Shown one piece after another: positions 24,858 through 34,226 of a DNA stretch of 64,000 bases (the first letter of the stretch is position 1; every line of letters begins with the position of its first letter). The notes below the pieces were generated by a model. The model made no database searches and had not been told where the DNA came from. It saw only the letters and a list, made by a program, of their open reading frames with translations. The translations under genes and the position numbers were made by a program. Source of the DNA: Oxalobacteraceae bacterium (GTDB lineage Bacteria > Pseudomonadota > Gammaproteobacteria > Burkholderiales > Burkholderiaceae_D); NCBI GenBank assembly GCA_947374865.1, contig CANCDR010000013.1:1-64000 (forward strand), given 5' to 3'.

Positions 24858-26108
24858 TCAAAGCGGATGGTCCGCGTCGCTCGCCATGCCCTGCTTAGGA
24901 ACAAAGAAAATGAACAGATTAGCGAACACAATGGTGAAGGCTAAAAAAGTAAAGGTACTCATGAGACCAAAATGATCGGCCAGACTGCCGCCGACGACCG
25001 GACCGATTGAGGAGCCGACCGCCTGCAAGCCAAACAAAAGACCAATGCTGGTGCCGCCCATGTTCTTTGGCGTTGCTTCCAGCATCCACGCCTGCAGCAC
25101 CGGACGAATCGCGTACAGGAAGAAGCCCAACATCGCAATGAACAGCACGAAGGCCGTAGAACGACCGGCTATCGCCATGAAGATCAACACGATCGCCGTC
25201 ATGATCATGCTGGTCATAATGATACGCCGCCGCCCCATAGAGTCCGACAGATGGCCGGCGATCGGTGAAGCAATCAGACCCGCCGCCTGCAGCAGGAACA
25301 TGCAGCCCCCCACCCAGACCGGTGAATAGCCCATTTCGTAGGCCAGAAAGACCGGCAAAAAAGTCAGCAAGGTGGTTTGCGTCATCGAGCGAAAAGCCGA
25401 GCTGACCGCTAACAGAAGAATGGTTTTATTCCGAAACAGTTCGCGAAAACCTTTGGCATATTCGCTCAAGGCCTGGCCTTCCGGCGCGGCGGCTACGGGT
25501 TTTTTGATCTTCCGGTTCAGCTGAATCGTCCCCATGAAAACCAAAATCATGAGCGACATGATCGCACCCGGAATGGCATTCATGACCACGATCTCGCGCC
25601 AGCTGAAGGTCGCCAGCAAAGCGCCTACGGCCAATGGCGCCAGTGCATCGCCGGCATTACCGCCCATCCCGTGCATGGACAACACCAGACCTTTGCGATT
25701 TGGATAGCGCTGCGCCAGAGTCGGAATAGCGGTCGGATGCCAGAGGTTATTACCAATGCCGACCATCGCCACACATAGCAGCAGCATCACATAACTATGG
25801 GTAAAGCTCATCAGCAAATAGGGAAAGCCGACCCAGAACAGCGACAGCGCCATGAGCAGACCTTTTTTACCGACCGTATCGACCAACATCCCGCCCGGTA
25901 CATTCGACAGCGCGCCGGCAATATACTGGCAGGTCATCACCAGACCGATCTGGCTATAGCTCATGCCCAGCTCTTTGCCGATTAGCGGCAGCAGCAGGTA
26001 AAACGTGGCCGGGTACCAATGGGTCAGTGCATGACCAATCGAGATCACCCACACATCACGGAAAGATTGTTCTGGCGGGGTGTCGGTACTCAGTGTAGCG
26101 CTGCTCAT
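24858..26108 (-). CDS. MFS transporter, fosmidomycin-resistance-like (FSR) subfamily
   Basis: 416 residues with twelve predicted membrane segments. The N-terminal ISIGHALTHWYPATFYLLLP and the GNNLWHPTAIPTLAQRYPNR loop are reminiscent of the FSR group of the major facilitator superfamily. A central cytoplasmic loop separates the halves (NRKIKKPVAAAPEGQ). A good CCAGGAGCACCC ribosome site precedes the ATG. It follows a binding-protein gene by 45 bases, so it is probably co-transcribed with the porin-binding protein-cupin genes. An uptake or efflux role for an aromatic acid is inferred from location only. Confidence 0.88.
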   Translation of the reverse strand: MSSATLSTDTPPEQSFRDVWVISIGHALTHWYPATFYLLLPLIGKELGMSYSQIGLVMTCQYIAGALSNVPGGMLVDTVGKKGLLMALSLFWVGFPYLLMSFTHSYVMLLLCVAMVGIGNNLWHPTAIPTLAQRYPNRKGLVLSMHGMGGNAGDALAPLAVGALLATFSWREIVVMNAIPGAIMSLMILVFMGTIQLNRKIKKPVAAAPEGQALSEYAKGFRELFRNKTILLLAVSSAFRSMTQTTLLTFLPVFLAYEMGYSPVWVGGCMFLLQAAGLIASPIAGHLSDSMGRRRIIMTSMIMTAIVLIFMAIAGRSTAFVLFIAMLGFFLYAIRPVLQAWMLEATPKNMGGTSIGLLFGLQAVGSSIGPVVGGSLADHFGLMSTFTFLAFTIVFANLFIFFVPKQGMASDADHPL

Positions 26109-26152
26109 GGGTGCTCCTGGTTTTTTTAGTGTGGACGACTGAATCTGAAAAT

Positions 26153-27202
26153 TTATTTACGTCCCTGCTTGATGATGACCTCGTCATACAAGCCGGACCA
26201 TTTTTCCATCTGGCTCAATGAAACTGCCGGATCAATCAGTGTGAGTTTGAGATTCTTGATCGGTGACTCGACTTTGCTATTGGTCGGTACGTAATCAATC
26301 GTGGCGTAGATCTTTTGTCCTTCCTCCGAGAGCAGGAAGTCATAGAACAGCAGCGCCGCATTCGGATGCGTTGCGCGGCGCGCAATACCGATGCCATTGG
26401 CGCGGGCGATCGCCGGCTCCATGACAAACCAGTCAATCGGTGCGCCTTTTTTACGGGCGGCTTCCGGCATGTAGTTATAGACCGTCAAGCCCAGACTCAC
26501 TTCACCGGCGCCGACCATGTTGGTCAGGAGGGTATGGCCCTTACGCACCGAAATACCGTTGGCTGCAACGATATCGCGAAACAGCTTTAAGCCTTTGGCC
26601 TCGCCCATGGTCGTGACGGTCGCGGCAAACCAGTCAAAGTCTTCGGTCTCGATACCCAGCTTGCCCTTCCATTTCGGATTGAGCAGATCAGCAAAGCTCT
26701 TTGGCAGGTCTTCCTTCTTGATTTGGTTCGTGTTGTAAGCCTGAACAAATACGGTCAGCAAGGTCGCGACCCACTCGCGATGGGCGGGCACGGCACCCGG
26801 CAAAAGATCCTTGAAGATCGGTGCATTCACTGGCTGAAGAATTTTTTCGATATGCAGTGCTTCCATTTCCGGCGCGCTGATATGCACTGCGTCGACTTCA
26901 TAGCGCTTGCCGGCGGTCTCTGTCAGCGTGCGCTGGAGTACCTTATCGGTGCCGGCGCGCCAGACCTTGACCTTGATGCCATATTTTTTTTCAAACGGAC
27001 CGATTACTGCAGGCAGGTCTTTTTCTGCGATCGAGGTGTACAGCGTAAACGTGCCCTCTTTTTGCGCCGCTGCGACAATCTTCTGGTTGCGGTCAGCACC
27101 TGCATACGTCAGCAGGGAATAATCCTGTGCCAGAGCAGGCAAACTCATCAGCATGGCGCTTACGGCCAGCAGCATGTGACGCATCAAAGTTGAATGAACC
27201 AT
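26153..27202 (-). CDS. FbpA-like extracellular solute-binding protein 1
   Basis: 349 residues with a Sec signal peptide (LLAVSAMLMSLPALAQ). The mature part has the block pattern shared by all six paralogues in the window: YAGADRNQKIVAAAQKEG, YTSIAEKDL, FEKKYGIKVKVWRAG, NPKWKGKLGIE, RKGHTLLTNMVGAGE and HPNAALLFYDFLLSEEGQ. This is the family that includes ferric-ion and opine/phosphonate-type binding proteins. It follows the 201-residue cupin gene by 110 bases. It has no permease next to it; the only matching permease and ATPase in the window are at 39-42 kb. Confidence 0.88.
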   Translation of the reverse strand: MVHSTLMRHMLLAVSAMLMSLPALAQDYSLLTYAGADRNQKIVAAAQKEGTFTLYTSIAEKDLPAVIGPFEKKYGIKVKVWRAGTDKVLQRTLTETAGKRYEVDAVHISAPEMEALHIEKILQPVNAPIFKDLLPGAVPAHREWVATLLTVFVQAYNTNQIKKEDLPKSFADLLNPKWKGKLGIETEDFDWFAATVTTMGEAKGLKLFRDIVAANGISVRKGHTLLTNMVGAGEVSLGLTVYNYMPEAARKKGAPIDWFVMEPAIARANGIGIARRATHPNAALLFYDFLLSEEGQKIYATIDYVPTNSKVESPIKNLKLTLIDPAVSLSQMEKWSGLYDEVIIKQGRK

Positions 27203-27312
27203 GGCGATCCTCGATAACTGGTAAATCGGTGTAAATATTGCAAACTACGGAATGCAACAGACTAAGCAGAATGAAAAAAGGGCAACGCGAACGTCACCCT
27301 TTGGCAAACATA

Positions 27313-27918
27313 TTATTTCTTTTTAGCGGCCATGTACTCAGCCACTAATTCAGCCGTCAGCTTGAGGCCCGCCTGATATTCCGGCGCATCTTCCATCTGC
27401 TCCAGATCGTTCAGGCCAAACTTTTCGTAGATACGATTGATCGCCGAGATCAAACGCACCGGCCGGTCAGGGTCGGCATTGAAATGCTGATGCACGGTAT
27501 TCGGCGGGATGTAGATCACATCGCCGGCTTCCCATTCGTAGCGCTTGATATCGTCCTGAATTTTCCAGTGATAGGTATCGGTGATTTCGACATCGCAATC
27601 CTGATGCAAATCGTAGCCGCGACCTTCAACGACATACAAACATTCTTCCGCCAGATGACGGTGCTTGCCTGAATGGCTGCCCGGCGGGATGATTTGCATA
27701 TAGGCGTCGACCGACTCCATGCGCGTATTCATCTGCTCGTTGAGCAAATGCTTGAGCAAGCCCTGACGCGCCATTTCCCACGGCATTTCACTTGGATGGA
27801 CGACTTTTTTGCGTTTGCTATTGCGTACTGGTGCTGCTGTCGCATCGTCTAACAGACTCTGATAGAGCTCTTTGTTATCCGTGCCGGTCAACCATGCTGC
27901 TGATTCGCCCCATGCCAT
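27313..27918 (-). CDS. Cupin-domain protein, copy A of the 200-residue type
   Basis: 201 residues. Cupin motif 1 (SGKHRHLAEECLYVVEGRG) supplies HxH and Glu; motif 2 (GDVIYIPPNTVHQHFN) supplies the last His, so a complete 3-His/1-Glu metal site is present. Copy B at 33554-34156 is nearly identical over the core, differing mainly at both ends. It follows the 184-residue cupin by 41 bases. Metal-dependent cupins of this kind include ring-cleaving dioxygenases, isomerases and sensors. I infer a role as one half of a hetero-oligomeric oxygenase or as an accessory metal protein; no activity can be read directly. Confidence 0.85.
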   Translation of the reverse strand: MAWGESAAWLTGTDNKELYQSLLDDATAAPVRNSKRKKVVHPSEMPWEMARQGLLKHLLNEQMNTRMESVDAYMQIIPPGSHSGKHRHLAEECLYVVEGRGYDLHQDCDVEITDTYHWKIQDDIKRYEWEAGDVIYIPPNTVHQHFNADPDRPVRLISAINRIYEKFGLNDLEQMEDAPEYQAGLKLTAELVAEYMAAKKK

Positions 27919-27959
27919 GATGGATTCCTTTCGCTATTCGTTATGTTCGATGAATTTGA

Positions 27960-28514
27960 TTAAGTGCTGTGGTTATAATCTGTTTCAAAATTACGTGGCT
28001 CGAAACCTTTACCGCCTTCAGTTGGCTCGGTCGGCTTTGGAATCACCTGCTTTTGAAACAGCAAATTCATAAACATCATCATTGGCTTTGGCTTCATCAC
28101 CAAGGCGCGCGCTGGCTTGAGCGGATCTTTATTGAAGTGCTGGTGAACACAATTGTTGTGCACAATAGCCACATCGCCGGCATCCCAGTCGTAACGAATG
28201 CCATCGTGAATTTCATAGCCCGTACCGTCCAAAATATAGAACGCCGCCTCATTGACGTGACCATGCTTTTGCGTATGACCGCCCGGCGCGTATTCTTCCA
28301 GATGCACATGCAGGGTCTGCGTCAAGCCATCGACAGGCTCAACAAAATGCTTGGAGAAGGACTGCACCCCATCCGAAAACAACAGCTCGGTACCCTTGAT
28401 CACGCGCGGCATGGCGCGCAGGCGATCCAGTTCGGCGTTCAAATTGTAAGGACCTGCAATCGCGCGCAAAAATACGCGGTCTTTCTTACTTGTGTAATGC
28501 GATTCCTTACCCAT
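27960..28514 (-). CDS. Cupin-domain protein, copy A of the 185-residue type
   Basis: 184 residues. Motif 1 is GHTQKHGHVNEAAFYILDGTG (HxH plus Glu) and motif 2 is GDVAIVHNNCVHQHFN (His), so the metal site is complete. It begins with a segment rich in charged residues (ESHYTSKKDRVFLRAIAGPYNL) shared with copy B at 34227-34787, from which it differs more than the neighbouring cupins do from each other. It lies 31 bases after binding protein 2 and before the 201-residue cupin. The constant pairing of this type with the 200-residue type suggests the two proteins work together. Confidence 0.85.
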   Translation of the reverse strand: MGKESHYTSKKDRVFLRAIAGPYNLNAELDRLRAMPRVIKGTELLFSDGVQSFSKHFVEPVDGLTQTLHVHLEEYAPGGHTQKHGHVNEAAFYILDGTGYEIHDGIRYDWDAGDVAIVHNNCVHQHFNKDPLKPARALVMKPKPMMMFMNLLFQKQVIPKPTEPTEGGKGFEPRNFETDYNHST

Positions 28515-28545
28515 GTTTCTTCCTCTTGATAAAAACTATTAAAAA

Positions 28546-29616
28546 TTATTTCGCTTGCTTGGTGATGATCTCTTCGTACAGAACGCGCCATTTCTCTTTT
28601 TCGTCCAGAATGACTTTTGGATCGATAAATTTGATCTGCATTTTGTTGAGCGACGTTTCAACTTTTTTACTGGTCGGTACATAGTCACGCTTGAGCAGGA
28701 TTGGCTGCGCATCGGACAGCATGAAGTCATAAAACAGCACAGCGGCATACGGATGTGGCGCACGACGCAAAACACCAGAACCATTGGGACGAGCGATCGC
28801 AGGCGGGATAACAAACCACTCAATCGGCGCGCCCTTGTTTTTGAGTTGCTCAGCCTTGTAGTTATACACAGTGAGTGACATTGGCACTTCGCCGGACACC
28901 ACCAGATTGGTCAGCAAGGTATGCCCTTTACGCACCGACAGGCCGTTCGTGGCAACGATGTCACGAAACAGCTTCAAACCCTTGGCTTCACCGAGTTCAC
29001 CGATCACGCCAGCGAACCAGTCCAGATCTTCGGCCTCGACGCCCAGCTTGCCCTTCCATTTAGGATTTAGCAGATCCTGATACGACTTTGGCAAATCTTC
29101 TTTTTTCACCAGATTGGTGTTGTAGGCCATGGCAAAAATGTTCAGGCGTGTACCGACCCATTCGCGATGCGGCAAAAGCGCCGGCGCGATCAAATCAACC
29201 AGGTAAGGCGAGGCGACCGCCTGCAGCATTTTTTCGCGGTGCAGAGACTCCATCTCCGGACCATTGGTTTCGATTAGATCGACTTCAAAACGATTGGCAC
29301 TGGCTTCGGTCAGTGTACGCTGCAAGACATTTTCCGAGCCAGCGCGCCAGACCTTGACCTTGATGCCATATTTTTTTTCAAAGGCCATCGACAAGACCTG
29401 CATGTCGTCGACCGGAATCGAGGTGTAAATCATCAGCTCGCCCTCTTTTTTAGCGCCCTCAATCAGACGCTGCTGACGATCCGGCCCCTTAAGATTGGCG
29501 GCCTCGGCGCTAGTTTTACCCTGCGCCCAAGTAGCACCACTTTGCAGGAGCAAAACAGCTGCGGCGCTGACGAGTAGTACACCCAAACTGCGGCGCTTGA
29601 AAATTTGACGTGCCAT
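28546..29616 (-). CDS. FbpA-like extracellular solute-binding protein 2
   Basis: 356 residues from the ATG at 29616, giving a proper signal peptide with an Arg/Lys start (MARQIFKRRSLGVLLVSAAA); an upstream start at 29676 was rejected. The body is GPDRQQRLIEGAKKEGELMI, WRAGSENVLQRTLTEASANR, NPKWKGKLGVEAEDLDWFAG, RKGHTLLTNLVVSGEVP. Its closest relative in the window is binding protein 4 (34819-35886), and both are followed by the same two cupin types, so the three genes look duplicated as a cassette. Ligand unknown. Confidence 0.88.
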   Translation of the reverse strand: MARQIFKRRSLGVLLVSAAAVLLLQSGATWAQGKTSAEAANLKGPDRQQRLIEGAKKEGELMIYTSIPVDDMQVLSMAFEKKYGIKVKVWRAGSENVLQRTLTEASANRFEVDLIETNGPEMESLHREKMLQAVASPYLVDLIAPALLPHREWVGTRLNIFAMAYNTNLVKKEDLPKSYQDLLNPKWKGKLGVEAEDLDWFAGVIGELGEAKGLKLFRDIVATNGLSVRKGHTLLTNLVVSGEVPMSLTVYNYKAEQLKNKGAPIEWFVIPPAIARPNGSGVLRRAPHPYAAVLFYDFMLSDAQPILLKRDYVPTSKKVETSLNKMQIKFIDPKVILDEKEKWRVLYEEIITKQAK

Positions 29617-29734
29617 GATGAATTTCCTTATCTTATCTGGAGAGTTGACGTGTTGAACGCCGCTTGCAGCTTCCATATTAATTCCATGTCAGCACAAAGT
29701 ACGACGATGACAGTGAAATCAACTAGGTTGAAAA

Positions 29735-30796
29735 TTACTTCTTAATGAACAAATCAGACCAGAGTTTTTCCCATTTCTCTGATTCATCCAGAACAATGGC
29801 CGGATCGATCATTTGCTGCTGAAATTTATTCAGGGTGCTACCCACTTCGGTACTGGCAGGGACCCGGTTACGTTGCTTGATCAGCGTCTGACCTTCGTGT
29901 GAGAGGATGAAGTCGGCGAACAGAAGCGCCGCATGTGGATGCGGTGCATTCTTGGCCACTGCAACGGCGCTTGGCCGACCCATCGTCGGTGGCAAGGCCT
30001 TCCATTTGATCGGCGCTCCACTTTGCTGCAGCCGCTCGACAGCGTGGTTATAGACTGCTGCAGCGAGTGGGATTTCTCCCGCAGCGACCAATTCGGAAAT
30101 CAGTGTGTGACCAGTGCGAATTTGTGGCTTGGAATCTGCCAGCTTACGAAAATAGGCCATACCTTCTTTTTCACCCATATGCTTGACCATTGCAGCGAAC
30201 CAGTCCGAGTCAGAGGCTTCCAGGCCGATCTTGCCGGCCCAGCGTGGCAGCAATAAATCCTGGTAAGTATTCGGTACTTCTTCGGGTTTAACGAGATTGG
30301 TATTGTAGGCAATGGTGAAAAAATTAAACCGGTCAGCGACATACAAACGGTGCTTGGGAAAGGCGGTCGCCGGCAGTTCTTTAAAGGTCGGGCTAAAAAA
30401 TTGTTCGAGCAGTTTTTCACGTGCGAGAATTTCGATTTCAACGCCGTCACTTTCAAACACATCGGGGGTATGACGACCTGCCTGCGCCTCGGTCAATGCC
30501 CGCTGCACCATCTTCTCGCCGCTGGCACGCCAGAACGAGGTTTTAATCTTGTATTTCTTTTCAAACGCCTCGATGATCGGCGCTGCATCCTTTGGATTGA
30601 GTGAGGCGTAGATAACCAGCTGGCCTTCCTTGCGTGCGCCATCCAGCAAACGCGCTTCGCGATCAGCACCCTGATAAAGATATATTTCAGACTGTTTGGA
30701 CTTCGTCTGTGCCGCAACAGTGCCAGACATGAAGGGTAAGCCAAGGCAAAGAATTGCCAGCAATGCCAGGTGGTGAAGTGAACGAAATGAGGGCAT
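29735..30796 (-). CDS. FbpA-like extracellular solute-binding protein 3
   Basis: 353 residues with a signal peptide (LALLAILCLGLPFMSGTVAA). Family blocks are YQGADREARLLDGARKEGQL, KKYKIKTSFWRASGEKMVQR, RWAGKIGLEASDSDWFAAM and HPHAALLFADFILSHEGQ. It is closest in style to binding protein 6 at 48717-49826 (both have YLYxGADRxARLLxxA and end near SEKWEKLW). It is the first gene after the porin; the stem-loop at 30915-30948 between them may reduce but not abolish read-through. Confidence 0.88.
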   Translation of the reverse strand: MPSFRSLHHLALLAILCLGLPFMSGTVAAQTKSKQSEIYLYQGADREARLLDGARKEGQLVIYASLNPKDAAPIIEAFEKKYKIKTSFWRASGEKMVQRALTEAQAGRHTPDVFESDGVEIEILAREKLLEQFFSPTFKELPATAFPKHRLYVADRFNFFTIAYNTNLVKPEEVPNTYQDLLLPRWAGKIGLEASDSDWFAAMVKHMGEKEGMAYFRKLADSKPQIRTGHTLISELVAAGEIPLAAAVYNHAVERLQQSGAPIKWKALPPTMGRPSAVAVAKNAPHPHAALLFADFILSHEGQTLIKQRNRVPASTEVGSTLNKFQQQMIDPAIVLDESEKWEKLWSDLFIKK

Positions 30797-30914
30797 GGAC
30801 AGTCAATTTTATTAAACGTAAGGGATGCTTCTGCCGGCGCATACTATTTGCAGAGTTGCACAAAACTGTCTGCCGGGTGAATATCGATAAAACTGTAAAC
30901 ATCAGAACATGCAC

Positions 30915-30948
30915 ATCAAAACGGGCCCAAAAATAGGCCCGTTTTGAT
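30915..30948 (-). terminator. Stem-loop terminator after the porin gene
   Basis: A perfect 13-base stem (30915-30927 with 30936-30948) around an 8-base loop. The stem has a GC core (CGGGCC/GGCCCG) and an A/T-rich base, 15 bases past the porin stop. The T-run (GTTTTGAT on either strand) is inside the stem, so it could work in both directions. It would set porin level apart from the downstream binding-protein and cupin genes. Confidence 0.75.
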
Positions 30949-30962
30949 TTCATACAAACCGA

Positions 30963-32174
30963 TTAGAAATCGTGTTTCAGACCAATCGCGAAGGTGCCGA
31001 TATCAGTACCTGGTGCTGGCTTACCGACTTTAACGGTATTGACTGCATTGCTAAAGACCGCGGAAGAACCGTTGGTGATTTGTGTGAACACACCGTACAG
31101 CATCGTGCGCTTGGAGAAGCTATAACCCGCTGCTATATTCAACATGCTGCCTTCCAGGCCATTCGTGTTGCATGCGCCGCCGCCGACAACAGAGCAACTA
31201 CCCGCAGCGGATGAACCATATGAACCCGCCAAGGTGATGGCGCCAAGCTTTTGCTCGAACGATGCAGCCCAAGCCATATGGTCGTAGGTACTGAATTTAC
31301 CAATGCCGCCGCCTTCTTCTTTGTACTTCATGTTAGCGACGTTAACTTCAACCTTGGTATCTGAGCTGATCGTGTAACGAGCCGTGCCGCGCATCGCTGT
31401 ATCAGTCGATGTCGCACCGACAACAGCGGCAGCGCTCAACGCACTAGGTGAACCACCCCACATATTATTATGCTGCTCGTAAGCCAAGGCCAGGTAGATC
31501 GGACCTGTTTCATACGTAGCACCGGTGGAAATCACACTGCCGGTGCTGATACTGCCGGCTGTTTCACCCAGTGAATAGTCAAGCAAAACCGTCAGGTTGG
31601 CGATCTTTGGCGACGTATAGACGATGCTGTTGGCGCGACGCAGGTGGAAGCTACCTGCCGATACGCCTGTGCCTGGCTTCGAGAGGACATTACTGACCGA
31701 CATGAAGTTGCCGCTCGAAATACCAAGGATCGAGTTCGTATCGCCGAGTTCTTTGTAGACTGTATCCATGATACCGAGCTTGACACTACCGTAGGTTTCG
31801 CTGCCGACGCCGACGAAGGTATTACGGGCAAATAAAACGCCTGCTGAACTCAGGACACCATCATCAACGCCAAAGCCCATTTCCAACTGGTAGAAGGCAT
31901 TTGAACCACCGCCTAAATTTTCAGTGCCGCGAAAGCCCAAACGTGAATTTGGTGAATCCATCGTGACTTGGCTGATATCAGCTGCACCGGTGGCTTTACC
32001 AGAAATGGTACTGACGACCGAGCCAACTGACGAAGCACCTGAATAGGAAACGCTCGCGACCTGTGGGTAAAGGCGACCATACATTTCCACATTCGATTGC
32101 GCCTGTGCGGCGATCGGCAGTGCAAAGGCTGCGACGACTGCAGCGGCGATCAGATTCTTGTTACATTTAATCAT
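30963..32174 (-). CDS. General outer-membrane porin (Burkholderiales type)
   Basis: 403 residues. Signal peptide (LIAAAVVAAFALPIAAQAQ), then the typical start SNVEMYGRLYPQVASVSYSG, a SRLGFRGTENLGGGSNAFYQLEMGF block, and a final strand ending in Phe (TFAIGLKHDF). These mark a 16-strand trimeric porin of the betaproteobacterial group. It would let the aromatic substrate into the periplasm. It has its own promoter region with operator site 2 about 73 bases before the start and a terminator after it, consistent with regulation together with the catabolic genes. Confidence 0.93.
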   Translation of the reverse strand: MIKCNKNLIAAAVVAAFALPIAAQAQSNVEMYGRLYPQVASVSYSGASSVGSVVSTISGKATGAADISQVTMDSPNSRLGFRGTENLGGGSNAFYQLEMGFGVDDGVLSSAGVLFARNTFVGVGSETYGSVKLGIMDTVYKELGDTNSILGISSGNFMSVSNVLSKPGTGVSAGSFHLRRANSIVYTSPKIANLTVLLDYSLGETAGSISTGSVISTGATYETGPIYLALAYEQHNNMWGGSPSALSAAAVVGATSTDTAMRGTARYTISSDTKVEVNVANMKYKEEGGGIGKFSTYDHMAWAASFEQKLGAITLAGSYGSSAAGSCSVVGGGACNTNGLEGSMLNIAAGYSFSKRTMLYGVFTQITNGSSAVFSNAVNTVKVGKPAPGTDIGTFAIGLKHDF

Positions 32175-32246
32175 TTATGTCCCCTTGATATTATAAAAAC
32201 AACTTAAGCACTTCATTTTACAAATTTTAATTCGACAACCTTTTTT

Positions 32247-32263
32247 GTTCCGATATGCAGAAC
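32247..32263. promoter_or_regulatory. 17-base palindromic operator, site 2
   Basis: GTTCC-GATATGC-AGAAC, matching the 5-7-5 pattern, 73 bases upstream of the porin start, followed by CGCCGGTCC, a further half-site-like element also seen after site 3. Inferred IclR-family binding site. Confidence 0.7.
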
Positions 32264-32361
32264 GCCGGTCCACTAAAAAACATACTTACTGAGAATATCT
32301 ACTCAGTGATGCTCTGTGTCAACTTTTTTCTCGTGAACCGTTGTTCTTACCCCCAATACCC

Positions 32362-33477
32362 CTACGCTTTAGGGGGTAAATCGGCCAATTCTGCCTCATA
32401 TGCCTCCGCCATACGCGGCGAGAGACCATGCTTGCTTAAGGCATTGGTGAACAGATCACGTACCAGCGGGCTTTCATCCGCATAATCGATCTGATCGCCG
32501 CCAACACGCTGGCTGATCCAGGCTTTTGGTACACCCTGCGCATTACGGATCGACACGACCTCGTGCTTGAACGCCAGATAGCGCGCTGGCGTAGTGCCGG
32601 TATTGAAGTGCTGATGGAACCACAGATTCGGTGGCACGATCATGGAACCGGTTTGCCACTCGTAGCGACGCGGCTCTTCGCCTTCTGGCCACATCAGGCT
32701 ATAGCCTTCACCAGAAAGGATGATGACGTGCGCGCCTGGTCCGTGGCAGTGGGCTTTCTTGTAGGTCGCGGTCGGAAATTGCGAAATATGGCTGTTCATC
32801 GAACCTTTGGCCATATTGAAGCGAATGTGTCCACCACCGGCGCCGCGTTCTTTAGCACTGATGAGCGGTAAGTTGACGGCGTCGGCAACGAAATTCGTTT
32901 CCAGCAGCAGACCTTTTTGTTCGCCCTTATTGTCAAAATAATCCGGCTCACCCGAAAAGCGATTAGCGAAGTCGTATTTGGTGTTGAAGACAAAATTGAT
33001 GTCTTCGTACAGGTTAATCACGGACGGACCGTTCGTGACTGCGACGAAGCGGGCGGCATCCTTACCGGAGCCATTGAAATGCTGGCAATGCGCATTGAGC
33101 GGAATCGCGAACAAGGAACCCGCCTGCCATTCAAAGGTAACGCGCTGACCAGCATCGTTCCAGACCGTGGTTGATCCGCGGCCTGCCAAGACATAGATCA
33201 TCTCTTCAAACAGCTGACGCTGCGGCTCGAGCTGTTTGCCCGGTGCGATCTCGCACACATAGCAGTCATTCGACGTCCGTGAGGCTTCGTGATTGATGAA
33301 TACACCTGAGCCGCCACGACGCGCCCAAGGCTTCAAGTCGGTCGTGTGCAGACTCGGAATGTAATGGGCACTGATGATATCGAGCCCTTCTGACGCCACC
33401 CAACGGGTGTACGGTGATTCTTTTTCGGTAGCGAATTTTTTTGCTAATTCGTCTGAAACCAGTGCGTTCTTTGCCAT
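32362..33477 (-). CDS. Two-domain cupin (bicupin) 1
   Basis: 371 residues from the ATG at 33477, which has an AGGAAC ribosome site; the track upstream to 33510 is not needed. The N-terminal cupin (YVCEIAPGKQLEPQRQLFEE) has lost the first HxH (EPQRQ) but keeps NAHCQHFNGSG. The C-terminal cupin is complete in its His residues (YKKAHCHGPGAHVIILSGEG and PPNLWFHQHFN). It is the last gene of the operon starting with the ABC permease, following the 200-residue cupin by 76 bases. I recall proteins of this size and type being labelled ethanolamine ammonia-lyase-activating in databases, which would tie them to the EutA-like genes; this is memory rather than proof. A ring-cleaving bicupin is the alternative. 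Confidence 0.85.
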   Translation of the reverse strand: MAKNALVSDELAKKFATEKESPYTRWVASEGLDIISAHYIPSLHTTDLKPWARRGGSGVFINHEASRTSNDCYVCEIAPGKQLEPQRQLFEEMIYVLAGRGSTTVWNDAGQRVTFEWQAGSLFAIPLNAHCQHFNGSGKDAARFVAVTNGPSVINLYEDINFVFNTKYDFANRFSGEPDYFDNKGEQKGLLLETNFVADAVNLPLISAKERGAGGGHIRFNMAKGSMNSHISQFPTATYKKAHCHGPGAHVIILSGEGYSLMWPEGEEPRRYEWQTGSMIVPPNLWFHQHFNTGTTPARYLAFKHEVVSIRNAQGVPKAWISQRVGGDQIDYADESPLVRDLFTNALSKHGLSPRMAEAYEAELADLPPKA

Positions 33478-33553
33478 TTTATGTTCCTGCTTTATAAGCT
33501 GAAAAGTCAATCAAAGTGTCTGCCATCCGTTTGCGGAGCCAGACTAGTTTTTA

Positions 33554-34156
33554 TTAGGATTTTTTATGCATTAATGTGGCGACCATCTCGGCCGTCAGTT
33601 TTACACCAGCCTTGTATTCCGGCGCATCTTCCATCTGCTCCAAGTCGTTCAGACCAAACTTTTCGTAGATACGATTGATGGCCGAGATCAGCCGCACCGG
33701 CCGGTCTGGGTCGGCATTGAAATGCTGGTGCACGGTATTGGGCGGGATGTAAATCACATCGCCGGCTTCCCATTCGTAGCGCTTGATATCGTCCTGGATT
33801 TTCCAGTGATAGGTGTCGGTGATCTCAACATCGCAGTCCTGATGCAGATCGTAGCCGCGGCCTTCAACGACATACAAACATTCTTCCGCCAGATGACGGT
33901 GCTTGCCTGAATGGCTGCCCGGCGGGATGATCTGCATGTATGCGTCGACCGACTCCATACGCGTATTCATCTGCTCATTGAGCAAATGCTTGAGTAATCC
34001 CTGACGCGCCATTTCCCACGGCATTTCCGCCGGATGGACGACTTTTTTGCGCTTTGCATTACGCACCGGCGCTGCCGTTGCATCATCCAGCAAGCCTTGA
34101 TACAAGTCCTGATTTTCGTTACCAGCTAACCACGCGTTTGATTCGCCCCAAGCCAT
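33554..34156 (-). CDS. Cupin-domain protein, copy B of the 200-residue type
   Basis: 200 residues, nearly identical to copy A (27313-27918) from about residue 25 to 185, with differences confined mostly to the first 25 residues and the last 15. The metal site is complete (KHRHLAEE and PPNTVHQHFN). DNA identity is also very high across this core, so a recent duplication or gene conversion is likely. It has a GGGAG ribosome site at its start and follows the 186-residue cupin by 70 bases. Confidence 0.85.
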   Translation of the reverse strand: MAWGESNAWLAGNENQDLYQGLLDDATAAPVRNAKRKKVVHPAEMPWEMARQGLLKHLLNEQMNTRMESVDAYMQIIPPGSHSGKHRHLAEECLYVVEGRGYDLHQDCDVEITDTYHWKIQDDIKRYEWEAGDVIYIPPNTVHQHFNADPDRPVRLISAINRIYEKFGLNDLEQMEDAPEYKAGVKLTAEMVATLMHKKS

Positions 34157-34226
34157 TATGTACTCCCTTTACCTGAATTCATGTATATTGCCGCGCTGTT
34201 TTTGCGCCTGCAGTGTTTAACTATAT